Positions 54,367-63,733 of a DNA stretch of 64,000 bases are shown one piece after another; positions within the stretch are counted from its first letter, which is position 1; every line of letters begins with the position of its first letter. The DNA is from an uncultured Myxococcales bacterium (GTDB taxonomy: Bacteria; Myxococcota_A; UBA9042; DTJE01), in the NCBI GenBank assembly GCA_903936705.1, contig CAIZWN010000008.1:83799-147798 (forward strand), in the 5' to 3' direction. A program made the translations under genes and the position numbers. Below the pieces are notes generated by a model. That model had not been told where the DNA came from. It worked only from the letters and a program-made list of their open reading frames with translations, and searched no databases.

Positions 54367-56649
54367 GTGACGAATGAAACTCGCGATCCACTTTTGCGAC
54401 CTGCGCTGGCGTTTTTTGCCATCTGCGCCGCGGCTACGGCTGCTGCCCTGATGGCTCCGCTTGCGGGGTCGGACACGCTGTTTGCAGGCGCTGGCATGGA
54501 CGCACTGAGTGCCGTGCGTCCGCACTTTGAAATGATCTGTCAGGCATTGCGGGAGGGCAGGCTGCCGCTGTGGAATCCGCACATTCTTACCGGACAGCCA
54601 GAATTGGCCGGGGCCCAGTGGGGTATCTTCTACCCGTTCGAGACTCTGTTGTTGCCTTTCCTTGGTGCCACTGCGTACGTGAAGGTCACGATTGCCTTTC
54701 ATTTGGCGCTTCTTTCGATTGCCGGCTTTATGCTGGCCGACGGGTGGCTGAAGGCGCTGGGTGTCAAGGATCGGGCGCAGGCGGCATCGTTTGCCGGCGT
54801 CGCTATCGGCCTGTCTGGCGCGTCGGTCGGCCACGTTCTGGCCGGGCATGTCCCGATTGTCCAATCCATGCCTTTCATCGTGCTGGCATCGTGGGCCGGG
54901 GTCGAGTGGATCTGCGGGCGGGACGCTTTCGGGGTGGTTGTATCAGTGATGATTGCCCTGTCGATTCTGGCGGGAGGCCCTCAGATTCTTCCGTTCGGGC
55001 TGATGGCAGCTGGTGCCATCTGGCTGGCTGTGGCGCTTGAGCGCTTGCCCCAGGCCAGGTTTCGGATCCTGGGAGTTTTCGGTTTCGTCATCCTGGGCGT
55101 GGCGCTGGCTGGGGTGCAGGTCTTACCCAGCCTCGAATTGGCGGCGGCGTCTCTCAGGTCAAGGGTTGACCTGTCGGGTTTGTCGTCATCGTATCTGCTG
55201 GAAGCCGCATACCTGCCAGGATTCCTGATTCCAGGCTGGGCATCGGCGCTGGGATCGCCAACTCCATGGGAATTCGACGGCTTTCTTGGGGCTCCAGTCT
55301 TGGCCCTGGCCTTGGCCGGAGTGGTTGGTCCCGCGCGGCGCAGGCCCGTGATGGTGTTGGCTGCTGCGAGTGCCCTGCTGATCGTCCTGGCAAGTCCGCT
55401 TGGGCAAGGTGTTCAGGCGTGGATTCCCGGTCTTTCGATGTTTCGCGTGCCAAGTCGGACACTTCTGGCGGTCATGATACTTGTGCCACTTGTGGCGTCT
55501 ACGGTGGTCTCGCGGCTTGTTCTTGATGGTCGACTTCGCAGGTCTGCCCTTGTCATGCTGGTCATGCTGACTGCAGTCGGCGGGATTGCCATCATCATTC
55601 GTCCAGGAACCGGCAGGGTCGATGTCCTGCTGGCGATGGTGTGGTGCCTTGTGGGAATTGCCGTACTTGGCCTGCCCAATCTTGCAGGCCGACTTGGCAT
55701 CTGGCTGATGGTCCTTGCAGGTTGGGTTGCCATGACGGCTTCGGCCGCTGGGGCCTTTCAAGGCGCCCCCCGGAATTCGCCGTCTCTGGCGCGCCAGGTT
55801 GGGCCTTTGTTCGCGGGGGTTCGGCCTGCATTTCGTGTTGTATCGACCCTCCCGCATAGTCAGAACGATGGAATGGAATCCGGCTTCTATCACCTGGGAG
55901 GCTACGAACCATTCGCTTCCTGGCGTTCGGCGCTTCTGCTGAAGACCCTTCAGACGGGAGATCCTGCAGGGCCATGGGAAAGGATGTTCGTGCTATGGCC
56001 GAATCGGGAGACTCCAAAATACTCGCCTTTGTGGGATGTGTTGTCCGTGCGGCTGGTTCTGGCGGAAGACGGATTCAAGGCCCCTCAGCATTTTCGTGAG
56101 GTTCACTCGGAGGGCGGGGCCACTCTTTGGGAAAACCAGCGGGCCTTCCCACGTGCGCGTTTTGCCGCTTGCCTGGTTCCGGCAGCAGGCCCCGAGGAGA
56201 TTCTTACCCGTCTGGGGCAGGAGGGCGAGAATCCGGCTGGTCCGTACACCGAGGGGGCCGTCAGCGGGAACTGCGCATCTGGCCCCGTAAATGCCGACGT
56301 CAGGTTCATCGAGGATGCCCCCGAACAGGTTCGGATAGAGGTGAGATCGAACGCCGCTGGGTACGTGGTGCTTTCGGATCTTGCGTACCCAGGATGGACT
56401 GCGACGGTAGACGGCAATCCCCAACCTATACTTCCCGCAAACGCTGTCGGTCGGGCCGTTGCCGTACCCGAAGGTCCCCACGAGGTTGTCTTCAGTTTTC
56501 GTCCGATTTCCTTCAGGATCGGCGGCCTGGTAACGCTGGCGACGGCGTTTCTTCTTCTGCTGGTCTGGATTATCCCTGTCATCGTGCGAAGGCGGTATGT
56601 CGCGAAGCTGAGCCTGCCTCGAAAGGAAAGTGACCACGATACCCGGTGA
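54367..56649 (+). CDS. YfhO-like multi-pass membrane protein
   Basis: 760 residues from the GTG at 54367, or 772 from a TTG at 54331; neither has a clear ribosome-binding site. About 11-12 hydrophobic helices occupy residues 15-490, with a periplasmic segment reading 'HPHFEMICQALREGRLPLW'-like text (RPHFEMICQALREGRLPLWN), then 'HILTGQPELAGAQWGIFYPF', typical of YfhO. The C-terminal part is a soluble beta domain with 'YVVLSDLAYPGWTATVDG' and a final helix. YfhO proteins are GT-C-like and involved in glycosylation of cell-wall polymers in Firmicutes; the substrate here is unknown. Confidence 0.8.
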   Translation: MTNETRDPLLRPALAFFAICAAATAAALMAPLAGSDTLFAGAGMDALSAVRPHFEMICQALREGRLPLWNPHILTGQPELAGAQWGIFYPFETLLLPFLGATAYVKVTIAFHLALLSIAGFMLADGWLKALGVKDRAQAASFAGVAIGLSGASVGHVLAGHVPIVQSMPFIVLASWAGVEWICGRDAFGVVVSVMIALSILAGGPQILPFGLMAAGAIWLAVALERLPQARFRILGVFGFVILGVALAGVQVLPSLELAAASLRSRVDLSGLSSSYLLEAAYLPGFLIPGWASALGSPTPWEFDGFLGAPVLALALAGVVGPARRRPVMVLAAASALLIVLASPLGQGVQAWIPGLSMFRVPSRTLLAVMILVPLVASTVVSRLVLDGRLRRSALVMLVMLTAVGGIAIIIRPGTGRVDVLLAMVWCLVGIAVLGLPNLAGRLGIWLMVLAGWVAMTASAAGAFQGAPRNSPSLARQVGPLFAGVRPAFRVVSTLPHSQNDGMESGFYHLGGYEPFASWRSALLLKTLQTGDPAGPWERMFVLWPNRETPKYSPLWDVLSVRLVLAEDGFKAPQHFREVHSEGGATLWENQRAFPRARFAACLVPAAGPEEILTRLGQEGENPAGPYTEGAVSGNCASGPVNADVRFIEDAPEQVRIEVRSNAAGYVVLSDLAYPGWTATVDGNPQPILPANAVGRAVAVPEGPHEVVFSFRPISFRIGGLVTLATAFLLLLVWIIPVIVRRRYVAKLSLPRKESDHDTR

Positions 56650-56888
56650 AATTCTGCCTCATGCGATGCGACTTGCTTTTCGAGACCTGGATCCGCCGTG
56701 GCCTTGTATCTCCTTTGGCATGACAGGAAACCGGTTGGCAGGCACACTCCTGATCAGTGTTCCGGGCCAGCGCTGAAATTGGCGGATCTTCATGTGCTGC
56801 CGGTCGTTAGGACCGCTTGTCACACCCGGATCCTTCTGCTAACCTGCCTCGGGTTGCGCGCGCCGTTCACTGCGAGTAGGAGGAGTCG

Positions 56889-59462
56889 ATGGAAGCGAAG
56901 AAGGCGCCCGCAGTCGGGACCAAGTTGGGGGGGCGTTATCGCCTGGTGTTCGGGCGGGGCGAAGGCCCTTCCGGTATTGTCTTCAAGGCCCTGGATCTTG
57001 CGCTGGACCTCCCGGTGGCGGTCAAGGTCTTCCGTCCCGAGCTTTTCACATCGGGCTTCAGTGAACAGAATCTCTTCAGACTGTACCGCGCCAGGACCTT
57101 CCAGGATCCTTCCGTAGTGAAAATCCAGGAAGTACAGGATGACGGTGGTGTGCATTTTCTGACATCGACCCTGATCGAGGGCATGTCGTTGCGGCATATC
57201 ATCGATCTCCACGAGGAGAGCGGCGAGTCATTTCCGCTGCCAAAGGTCCGATCGTTCGCCCAGCGCATGTTCGATTGCGTCTCTTCAATTCACCGTGCCG
57301 GTGCCATCCATGGAAACATCAAGCCTGAGAACTTTTTCATTCTTCCCGACAGGCTGGTTACCTCCGATCCGTTCCATCTTGTAATTCGCCCCCTGGCCGA
57401 GGGTGACCAGATCCCGGTCAGCGATTATTACCGCGGGCCGGAACAGCTTTCCGACCCGGCCATGGAACTGATCCAGACCGACGTCTATGCCCTGGCGCTG
57501 ATCCTGGGCGAGATCCTGGCGACCAGTCCTGTGCAGCCGGGCGTGCCTCTGTCGGGTCAGGTGCCCCGGTTGACCCGCCGTTTGGACGATCTTTTCCTTT
57601 CGGCCACCGCCGAGGATCCTTCGCAACGACCTGCAACGGTCGATGCGTTTGCCGAGGCGTTTCGGCAGATCCTCGCCGTGGTCGAGCAGGAAGGCCTTTT
57701 TGTGCGCCGCGGTCACGAGACCGGGTCGTTCCGTGCGATTCGGCTGGCGCGCGGGCCTGGTGACGAGTCCGGGGTGACCCCGCTGCCGACGATACTGGCA
57801 CCTGTGCCTGTGCTCCCGGCCGAGTCGCAGGTGCCCGAGGCTGCTCCGGTTCGCGCGCAAGCTGGATCGGTCGAGCCGCCTCAGCCGCCGCCCGAGGCCC
57901 TGGTCGAGGAAATTGCAGACTACGCTGTCGAAGAGTTCCTGGAGGCCGAGCCGGCATTGACAGGCTCGTTTGACGCGTCGGCCGGGGCGACTCAACCGTA
58001 CGATGACGACAAGACCCAGATCGCAGCCATGGTTTTTGCGGGTGAAGATCCACAGACCGAGGCGGCGTTGATCGAGGAGGAATTACTGCTGCTGGAGCCC
58101 GAAGAGGCCGACGGCATCGAAGTGGCCCCTTCGAATATCGAGGATGTCGTTGAGGGCATTGAAGTATTTGGCGACAATGCCCCGCCGCTGCCTTTGGATA
58201 ACGAGGCCTTGTTCCAGGAACCGCCTCCGATGCCTGCCGAGGCGATCGATGGGACTCTCGAGGTGGAGTCCCTTTATGGTGTTGAACGATATGCCGACCA
58301 AAAGCCGGCGCGGCCGATGATGGCTCCTTTCGAGAAGGTTCAAGGCCAGCAAGCTTTGTCCAAGAGAGCGGCGAAGAAGGCCTCCAGGACACTGAAACAG
58401 CCTCCGTACGATGGTGTTGGGGACGTGGTCACGCCAATTGGGGGCGTGCAACAGGCACCGTCCGTTCAGCGTGCTGCCGATGTTCCCAGGCCAATCGACG
58501 CACCCAGGGCATCAACGGACAGCGGTGGCGCCACAAAGGCACCTGCACCTGTTGCTTTTACGCCGAAATCCGCCTCTTCAGGTTCGTCCAGGTCTGCAAC
58601 TTCGTCTCAGGCCCAAGGCCAGAAAGGCGGAGGGTCCTGGGTTACCTTCGTCGTTCTTCTTGGCCTGTTCGTGGCTGCCGGCGGAGGTGCTGCCGCACTA
58701 TACCTGCACTACATGGAAGCGTCGGATGCGGCCCCACCGGCCTCGACCAGAATACCGGAATCACGGCCGGCAGCGACTGCTCCAAGGCCGGCAGCAAAAC
58801 CTGCCGCTGTGGTTGCAGAAGTGGCGACCCCGACCCCGACCCCGGTACCTGCACCTGCGCCTGCCGTGGTTACGGCCCCAACCGACGCACCGGCGGCCAT
58901 CCCGGCAACTGCTGGCGTCCCCGAGGCACCTGCGCCTGCCGAGCAAGTGACACCGCCTCCTCCCCCTGCCAAGGTCACCTTGGCTGGCGTTTTGAAGTGC
59001 CCGTCCGGTATGGAGAAAGTCGTCGTCGATGAAAATGCGGTTGATGGCCCAGGTTCCAACCTGTCGGCTGTTGCCTACTGTATCGACGCCTACGAATATC
59101 CCGGCAAGGGCCAGCGGCCGAAGACCGGGGTTGCCGTATCGGCCGCCACCGGCATCTGCAAGAAGGAAGGGAAGCGCCTGTGCAGCGCGGGAGAATGGTT
59201 GCGTGCATGTGGCGAGGCTGACCCGGCGCCTGGCGCCTGCAACGTTTCCGGCACGATCCAGGAGGCCGGCAAGGGCGTGGCATGCAAGACGGCGACTGGT
59301 CTTTTCGACATGGTTGGAAACGCCGGCGAGCTGACGTCCGACGGCAGGCTTCACGGCGGTGATGTGGGCACGGGGAAGGCTGCCAACTGTCGTTTCTCGG
59401 TCAAGCACTTCATGCCCAAGGGAACCGACGGATTCAGGTGTTGTGGGGATGCCGCCCGCTGA
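56889..59462 (+). CDS. Ser/Thr pseudokinase fused to a formylglycine-generating-enzyme-like domain
   Basis: 857 residues, ATG behind AGGAG. N-terminal kinase-like domain at about 15-280: Gly-rich loop 'GRGEGPSGIVFKA' and Lys46 (VAVKVF) are present. The catalytic loop reads IHGNIKPENF with Asn143 where kinases have the catalytic Asp, and DFG is DPF (Asp160). It is therefore a likely pseudokinase. A low-complexity cytoplasmic linker (300-580) follows, then one membrane helix (584-608), an Ala/Pro stretch, and a periplasmic FGE-sulfatase-like domain (about 698-855) with 'GKRLCSAGEWLRAC' and 'GLFDMVGNAGEL'. It may bind a ligand outside and signal by binding inside. Similar STK-FGE proteins occur in Myxococcota. 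Confidence 0.85.
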   Translation: MEAKKAPAVGTKLGGRYRLVFGRGEGPSGIVFKALDLALDLPVAVKVFRPELFTSGFSEQNLFRLYRARTFQDPSVVKIQEVQDDGGVHFLTSTLIEGMSLRHIIDLHEESGESFPLPKVRSFAQRMFDCVSSIHRAGAIHGNIKPENFFILPDRLVTSDPFHLVIRPLAEGDQIPVSDYYRGPEQLSDPAMELIQTDVYALALILGEILATSPVQPGVPLSGQVPRLTRRLDDLFLSATAEDPSQRPATVDAFAEAFRQILAVVEQEGLFVRRGHETGSFRAIRLARGPGDESGVTPLPTILAPVPVLPAESQVPEAAPVRAQAGSVEPPQPPPEALVEEIADYAVEEFLEAEPALTGSFDASAGATQPYDDDKTQIAAMVFAGEDPQTEAALIEEELLLLEPEEADGIEVAPSNIEDVVEGIEVFGDNAPPLPLDNEALFQEPPPMPAEAIDGTLEVESLYGVERYADQKPARPMMAPFEKVQGQQALSKRAAKKASRTLKQPPYDGVGDVVTPIGGVQQAPSVQRAADVPRPIDAPRASTDSGGATKAPAPVAFTPKSASSGSSRSATSSQAQGQKGGGSWVTFVVLLGLFVAAGGGAAALYLHYMEASDAAPPASTRIPESRPAATAPRPAAKPAAVVAEVATPTPTPVPAPAPAVVTAPTDAPAAIPATAGVPEAPAPAEQVTPPPPPAKVTLAGVLKCPSGMEKVVVDENAVDGPGSNLSAVAYCIDAYEYPGKGQRPKTGVAVSAATGICKKEGKRLCSAGEWLRACGEADPAPGACNVSGTIQEAGKGVACKTATGLFDMVGNAGELTSDGRLHGGDVGTGKAANCRFSVKHFMPKGTDGFRCCGDAAR

Positions 59463-59494
59463 CCAGGCTTCATTCACGGAAAAAGGACGGACCT

Positions 59495-60799
59495 ATGATT
59501 GATCGTTACTCCACGCAACGGATGCGCGAGATCTGGTCATCGCAGCATCGCTGGGATCTGTTCCTCGGAGTCGAGGTGGCGTACCTGGAAGCGCTGGAAG
59601 AGGACGGGATAGCTCCGTCCGGTGGCGCCGCTCGCATTCGCGAAATAGTGAAGATTGATCCCGAGCGCATCGATGCGCTGGAAGCCACGCTGCGTCATGA
59701 CGTCATCGCGTTCCTGACGCACGTCGAGGAGCAGGCAGGTGATTCGACGCGCTTCCTGCACTATGGCCTGACGTCGTCGGACGTGCTTGACACTACATTC
59801 GCGCTGCAACTGGTACAGGCGGCCGCCTTTTGTCGCCAGGAACTTTTCAATCTTGAACGTGCGTTGATGGACCTGGCCCAGGCACACCGCGGGACTGCGT
59901 TTGTCGGCCGGACCCACGGTATGCACGCCGAGGCCACGTCTTTCGGTCTGGCGGCGTTGTCATGGCGCGAGATGGCGGCGCGTGCCCTGGCGCGGTTCGA
60001 TGCGGCTGCCGAGGAAATTCGCGTCGGGAAGTTGTCCGGAGCCGTTGGGAACCTGGCATTCGGCGACCCTGCCCGCGAGGTTCGCGTGCTTGCCCGCCTG
60101 GGACTTGGCGTAGAGGTGGCCGCGACACAGATAGTGGCTCGCGATCGGCACGCCGCGTTCTTCTCGGCTATTGCGCTGGCCGGAAACGTTCTGGACCACG
60201 TTGCCCTGAACCTGCGCCATCTGCAACGTACCGAGGTCGGTGAGGCGAACGAGCCGTTCGGCAGCGGCCAGCGTGGATCGTCGGCAATGCCCCACAAGAA
60301 GAATCCAGTGATGTGCGAGAACGTGTGCGGTCAGGCCAGACTGCTGCGATCTTACGCGTTGGCCGCGATGGAAGATGTCGCTTTGTGGCACGAAAGGGAC
60401 ATCAGCCACTCGTCGGTCGAGCGGGTGATTGCCCCGGATGCCACGGCCACCTTGGAGTTTGCTACGAAGCGCCTGGCTGGCATAGTCAAGGGCCTGGTGG
60501 TGCATCCGGACCGGATGGCCGACAACCTTGCGCGATCGGGCGGCATTATTCACAGCGAGGCCGTGCTGTTGTCGCTGGTGCGCAGTGGGCTGAAGCGCCA
60601 GGATGCTTACGGGCTGGTCCAGCGCAGCGCGCTGAAGTCCATACAGGGTGATGGAACCTTCGAGGGCAACCTTCTTGCCGACCCGGACGTGCGCATTCGC
60701 CTGTCCGAGGAGGAGGTGCGAGCCTGTTTCTCGCTTGAGGAACATCTGAAATCGACGGAAGGGATCTTTGCCCGTCGCTCGCCGGACCCGCGAGGCTGA
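59495..60799 (+). CDS. purB: Adenylosuccinate lyase
   Basis: 434 residues from the ATG at 59495, behind AAAAGGA; starts 'MIDRYSTQRMREIWSSQHRW', typical for PurB. The fumarase-superfamily signature is GSSAMPHKKNP. The His-containing 'GRTHGMHAEATSFG' and 'HYGLTSSDVLDT' are catalytic segments. It performs two steps in purine synthesis: release of fumarate from SAICAR and from adenylosuccinate. The following unknown gene begins 4 bases after its stop. Confidence 0.95.
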   Translation: MIDRYSTQRMREIWSSQHRWDLFLGVEVAYLEALEEDGIAPSGGAARIREIVKIDPERIDALEATLRHDVIAFLTHVEEQAGDSTRFLHYGLTSSDVLDTTFALQLVQAAAFCRQELFNLERALMDLAQAHRGTAFVGRTHGMHAEATSFGLAALSWREMAARALARFDAAAEEIRVGKLSGAVGNLAFGDPAREVRVLARLGLGVEVAATQIVARDRHAAFFSAIALAGNVLDHVALNLRHLQRTEVGEANEPFGSGQRGSSAMPHKKNPVMCENVCGQARLLRSYALAAMEDVALWHERDISHSSVERVIAPDATATLEFATKRLAGIVKGLVVHPDRMADNLARSGGIIHSEAVLLSLVRSGLKRQDAYGLVQRSALKSIQGDGTFEGNLLADPDVRIRLSEEEVRACFSLEEHLKSTEGIFARRSPDPRG

Positions 60800-60803
60800 A
60801 GTT

Positions 60804-61400
60804 GTGACTACCCTGCGGTTCGCCCAGGCATTCATTCGCGGATCATCTTTTACCGAAGTCCGGGCCGCGCTGGTTTCGGTTCTGGCTTGCGATGGCCTCC
60901 AGGCGTTCGATCCTGGCAGGATTCCGGCGGGATACCCAGCCGAAGCGGGCGAATTCGATCGCTGGTTGCTTGCAGGCCCTGATTCGGCAGGCATCGTAGC
61001 TCTGGTTGCCGAGAACGTTCATCGGATGTTCGCGCGTGCCGGGGGCCTTGCGATTGCCCTGCCTGTCGCCACCATCGCAGTGCTGGTGCGACCTCCAGCC
61101 GATCACATGCGGATCAAAGGCTATCGCGGTGGTGCTTTGTGCCTGAAGATCGGGGATGACCCTGACGACGAATTGTTCTACCACCCGCTTCAGGCCGAAG
61201 CCCCGGCCATTGGTGCTTTCCTTCACTTCTGGGGGTCTCGGGCGAACCCGACCGAACCTGATCCGGAATCAGTGGCCATGGCCTTGGGCGTGGCGCGGAC
61301 CGACTGTACGTACGCTGCAGCTCGGGCAGGGGGCTGGCCCGTTCCGGTAACCGAGCTCATCTTCGTTTCTACACGCTCGCGTCTGTACATGGAGGCTTGA
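60804..61400 (+). CDS. Hypothetical protein downstream of purB
   Basis: 198 residues from a GTG at 60804, with a weak GAGG site inside the end of purB. It looks soluble, with no signal peptide or clear membrane helix. Text such as 'HMRIKGYRGGALCLKIGDDP' and 'WPVPVTELIFVSTRSRLYM' is not a motif I know. Given the 4-base spacing it is probably co-transcribed with purB. Function unknown. Confidence 0.65.
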   Translation: MTTLRFAQAFIRGSSFTEVRAALVSVLACDGLQAFDPGRIPAGYPAEAGEFDRWLLAGPDSAGIVALVAENVHRMFARAGGLAIALPVATIAVLVRPPADHMRIKGYRGGALCLKIGDDPDDELFYHPLQAEAPAIGAFLHFWGSRANPTEPDPESVAMALGVARTDCTYAAARAGGWPVPVTELIFVSTRSRLYMEA

Positions 61401-61459
61401 CAGGCCTGGCTGCATCATCCGGCAGGATGCGGGAATTCTGCCCCGTCGGGCGGCGCAGC

Positions 61460-63733
61460 TTATTCTTCAGTGTCGGGCGTTCGCTTCGTGGCTACATCGG
61501 TGTCAAGGGAAACGTAGCCTTCATACGACTTGTAGCGCCCGTAGTGCCCATAGCCGTACTGATAGCCGTAGTATCCGGGGCGCTTTATGTCCAGATCGTT
61601 CAGCACGGTTCCCAGCAGCGGGGCGCCCACGGCAGCCAGTTCGCGTCGAACCTGGACCAGGGTATCCACCCGCGTATGGCCCAGCTTCACAACCAGCACC
61701 ACACCATCAACCATCCCGCCAAGGATTCTGGGGTCCGAAACCGGAATCACTGGCGGTGAATCGAGGATGATGGTGTCGTAGTGCTTGCCAAGTTCGGCCA
61801 GCAGCGACTGCACCCGGTCTGCTTTCAGCAACTCGGAGGGATTTGGCGGGACGGGTCCGCATGGAAGGACGTCCAGATTGGGGATGTCGGTCTTCTGGAT
61901 GGCCGTCTCGATATTCCCGTCGCCAACCAGCAGCGAAGAAAGCCCGGTTTCTGCCGTCAGGCCGAATGCCCTGTGCAGGCGAGGCCGCCGCATGTCGGCA
62001 TCAATCAGCAGCGTCCTGGACCCAAACCGGGCCTGCGTGATGCCCAGCGCAATTACCACGGTGGACTTGCCTTCCCATGGGCTTCCGGACGTCACCAACA
62101 CCGTGCGAATCTTTCGGTCCGGCAGGATGTAGGTCAGGTTCGTTCGGATGGTGTTCAACGCCTCTGTCACGACCGACTTCGGATTCTGCAGGACGTAGAA
62201 GTCGCGGTCGGCCAGTGTCTGATCCTTGCGCCGGCTGCGGCGCTTCTTCGGGCCTGGAATCGATGGCACCAGGCCAAGACAGGGCGCGCCCGTGCGACTT
62301 TCGACTTCGTCGCGCTCCTTGACTGTCGTGTCCAGCTGCTCGACCAGGAACGCCAGACCAAGACCCAGCAGGATCCCAGCCAGCAGCCCGATGGCCATGT
62401 TCAGGCGCAGGTCGGGGCGGATCGGTTGTCCCGGCACGACGGCCATCTCATGAACCCGGACGTTGTTCATCTCGACCTGTGCGGACAGGCTGATCTCGGT
62501 AAAACGCGTCCGGACCTGATCGTAAACGCCGTCGCTGTCCTTCTTGCGTTCGGCCAGGACGTTGTATTCGACCTGCAGCGAGGCCAGTTCGCCAAGATCG
62601 GTATTTGCGCGGGCCAGAAGGTTTTCGACCTCCTTCAGGCCAGCGACGGTTTCTTCGAAATCGCCGCGGATGGTCTGTATGTACGTGCCAATCTCACCTC
62701 GCAGCGAGGACTTCATCTCGTTCAGTTGAGCATCAAGCGCCATGATCCGTGGATGCTTTTCGCCGTACTGGACAGCCTCTTTTGATCGCTGATCCTTAAG
62801 GTCCACGTACTTCGCCTTGAGTCCCGAAACCAGGTTGCTGGACAGAATCGTGTCCAATGGAACCGCGAAGGTGTCGTCCCCGAAACCGATCTTCGATACC
62901 CGAGCCACCCTGGCGCCTAGGTCGGCTCGCCGAACCAGCAATTGACCCTGGCGATCGTTCAGCATCTTGACCCGGTCTTCCAGCGCCTGTCTTCGGCTTG
63001 CGAAGGACCCAACTCCGTGCTTGCGCTCGAAGCCCAGCAATTCCTGGTCGTCAGTCTCCTTGCGTTGGCGATAACGCTCGACCATCTCGCGCAGGTCGCC
63101 GTTGGCTTCCTGGGTGATCGAGCGGCGGTACTCGATGTTCTGGTTCCGGTAGGCCAGCGAAACCTCGTTGGCAAGGTCCGCGGCACGATTTGGATTCCCG
63201 TCCTCGGCATGAACCATGACCATCATGCTGTCGCGGATCGGCTCGACCGTCAGCCGGCCCTGGAGAATGCGGGAGGGTGTCTGATCCGCAAGGATTGCGC
63301 GGCGTTCCTCGTCCGTCAGGATCTTGCCGGGCGGGATGCCCAGAAACCCGGCCTCCTGGTCCAGACCAAGCTTGGCAACGACGCGCCCGCATACCTCGAG
63401 ACCGGTAATAACCTTGTATTGCGTCTGGAAATAGTCGCGCAGCGACCAGTAGTTGGTTGAACCAAGTTCGACGACGTCCTTCACGCCCGACAGGACACGC
63501 GGTGGAGACGCTTCAATGATGATTGAGGCAGTTGCACGGTAGACCGGCGGTTGGCGCTGGGTAAACAGCAGCACCCCCATAAGGACCATGGCAAGCGTGC
63601 TGATCATCCACCACTTGCGCTTGTCCAGAACATAGCGCAGACGGTGGATCTGACGTCCTAGATCACTATGGGAATCAAGGACTTCCTGGGTCGGTGGGGC
63701 GGGAGCGTCCAGGTGGGGCCTCCTTGTTCGCAA
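61460..63733 (-). CDS. Wzz-type chain-length regulator fused to a bacterial tyrosine kinase (BY-kinase)
   Basis: 757 residues counted from a TTG at 63733. A CTG at 63712 sits at ideal distance from AAGGAGG and may be the true start. First helix near residues 42-60, long periplasmic coiled coil to about 440, Pro-rich motif ('VVPGQPIRPDLRLN') and second helix. The cytoplasmic kinase has Walker A SGSPWEGKST, A' LLIDADMRRPRLH and B TIILDSPPVIPVSD. The C-terminus has a cluster of nine Tyr (PGYYGYQYGYGHYGRYKSYE and on), the autophosphorylation tail. It controls export and length of a polysaccharide. It converges on the gene at 60804. A polysaccharide cluster may continue beyond the window. Confidence 0.92.
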   Translation of the reverse strand: MRTRRPHLDAPAPPTQEVLDSHSDLGRQIHRLRYVLDKRKWWMISTLAMVLMGVLLFTQRQPPVYRATASIIIEASPPRVLSGVKDVVELGSTNYWSLRDYFQTQYKVITGLEVCGRVVAKLGLDQEAGFLGIPPGKILTDEERRAILADQTPSRILQGRLTVEPIRDSMMVMVHAEDGNPNRAADLANEVSLAYRNQNIEYRRSITQEANGDLREMVERYRQRKETDDQELLGFERKHGVGSFASRRQALEDRVKMLNDRQGQLLVRRADLGARVARVSKIGFGDDTFAVPLDTILSSNLVSGLKAKYVDLKDQRSKEAVQYGEKHPRIMALDAQLNEMKSSLRGEIGTYIQTIRGDFEETVAGLKEVENLLARANTDLGELASLQVEYNVLAERKKDSDGVYDQVRTRFTEISLSAQVEMNNVRVHEMAVVPGQPIRPDLRLNMAIGLLAGILLGLGLAFLVEQLDTTVKERDEVESRTGAPCLGLVPSIPGPKKRRSRRKDQTLADRDFYVLQNPKSVVTEALNTIRTNLTYILPDRKIRTVLVTSGSPWEGKSTVVIALGITQARFGSRTLLIDADMRRPRLHRAFGLTAETGLSSLLVGDGNIETAIQKTDIPNLDVLPCGPVPPNPSELLKADRVQSLLAELGKHYDTIILDSPPVIPVSDPRILGGMVDGVVLVVKLGHTRVDTLVQVRRELAAVGAPLLGTVLNDLDIKRPGYYGYQYGYGHYGRYKSYEGYVSLDTDVATKRTPDTEE

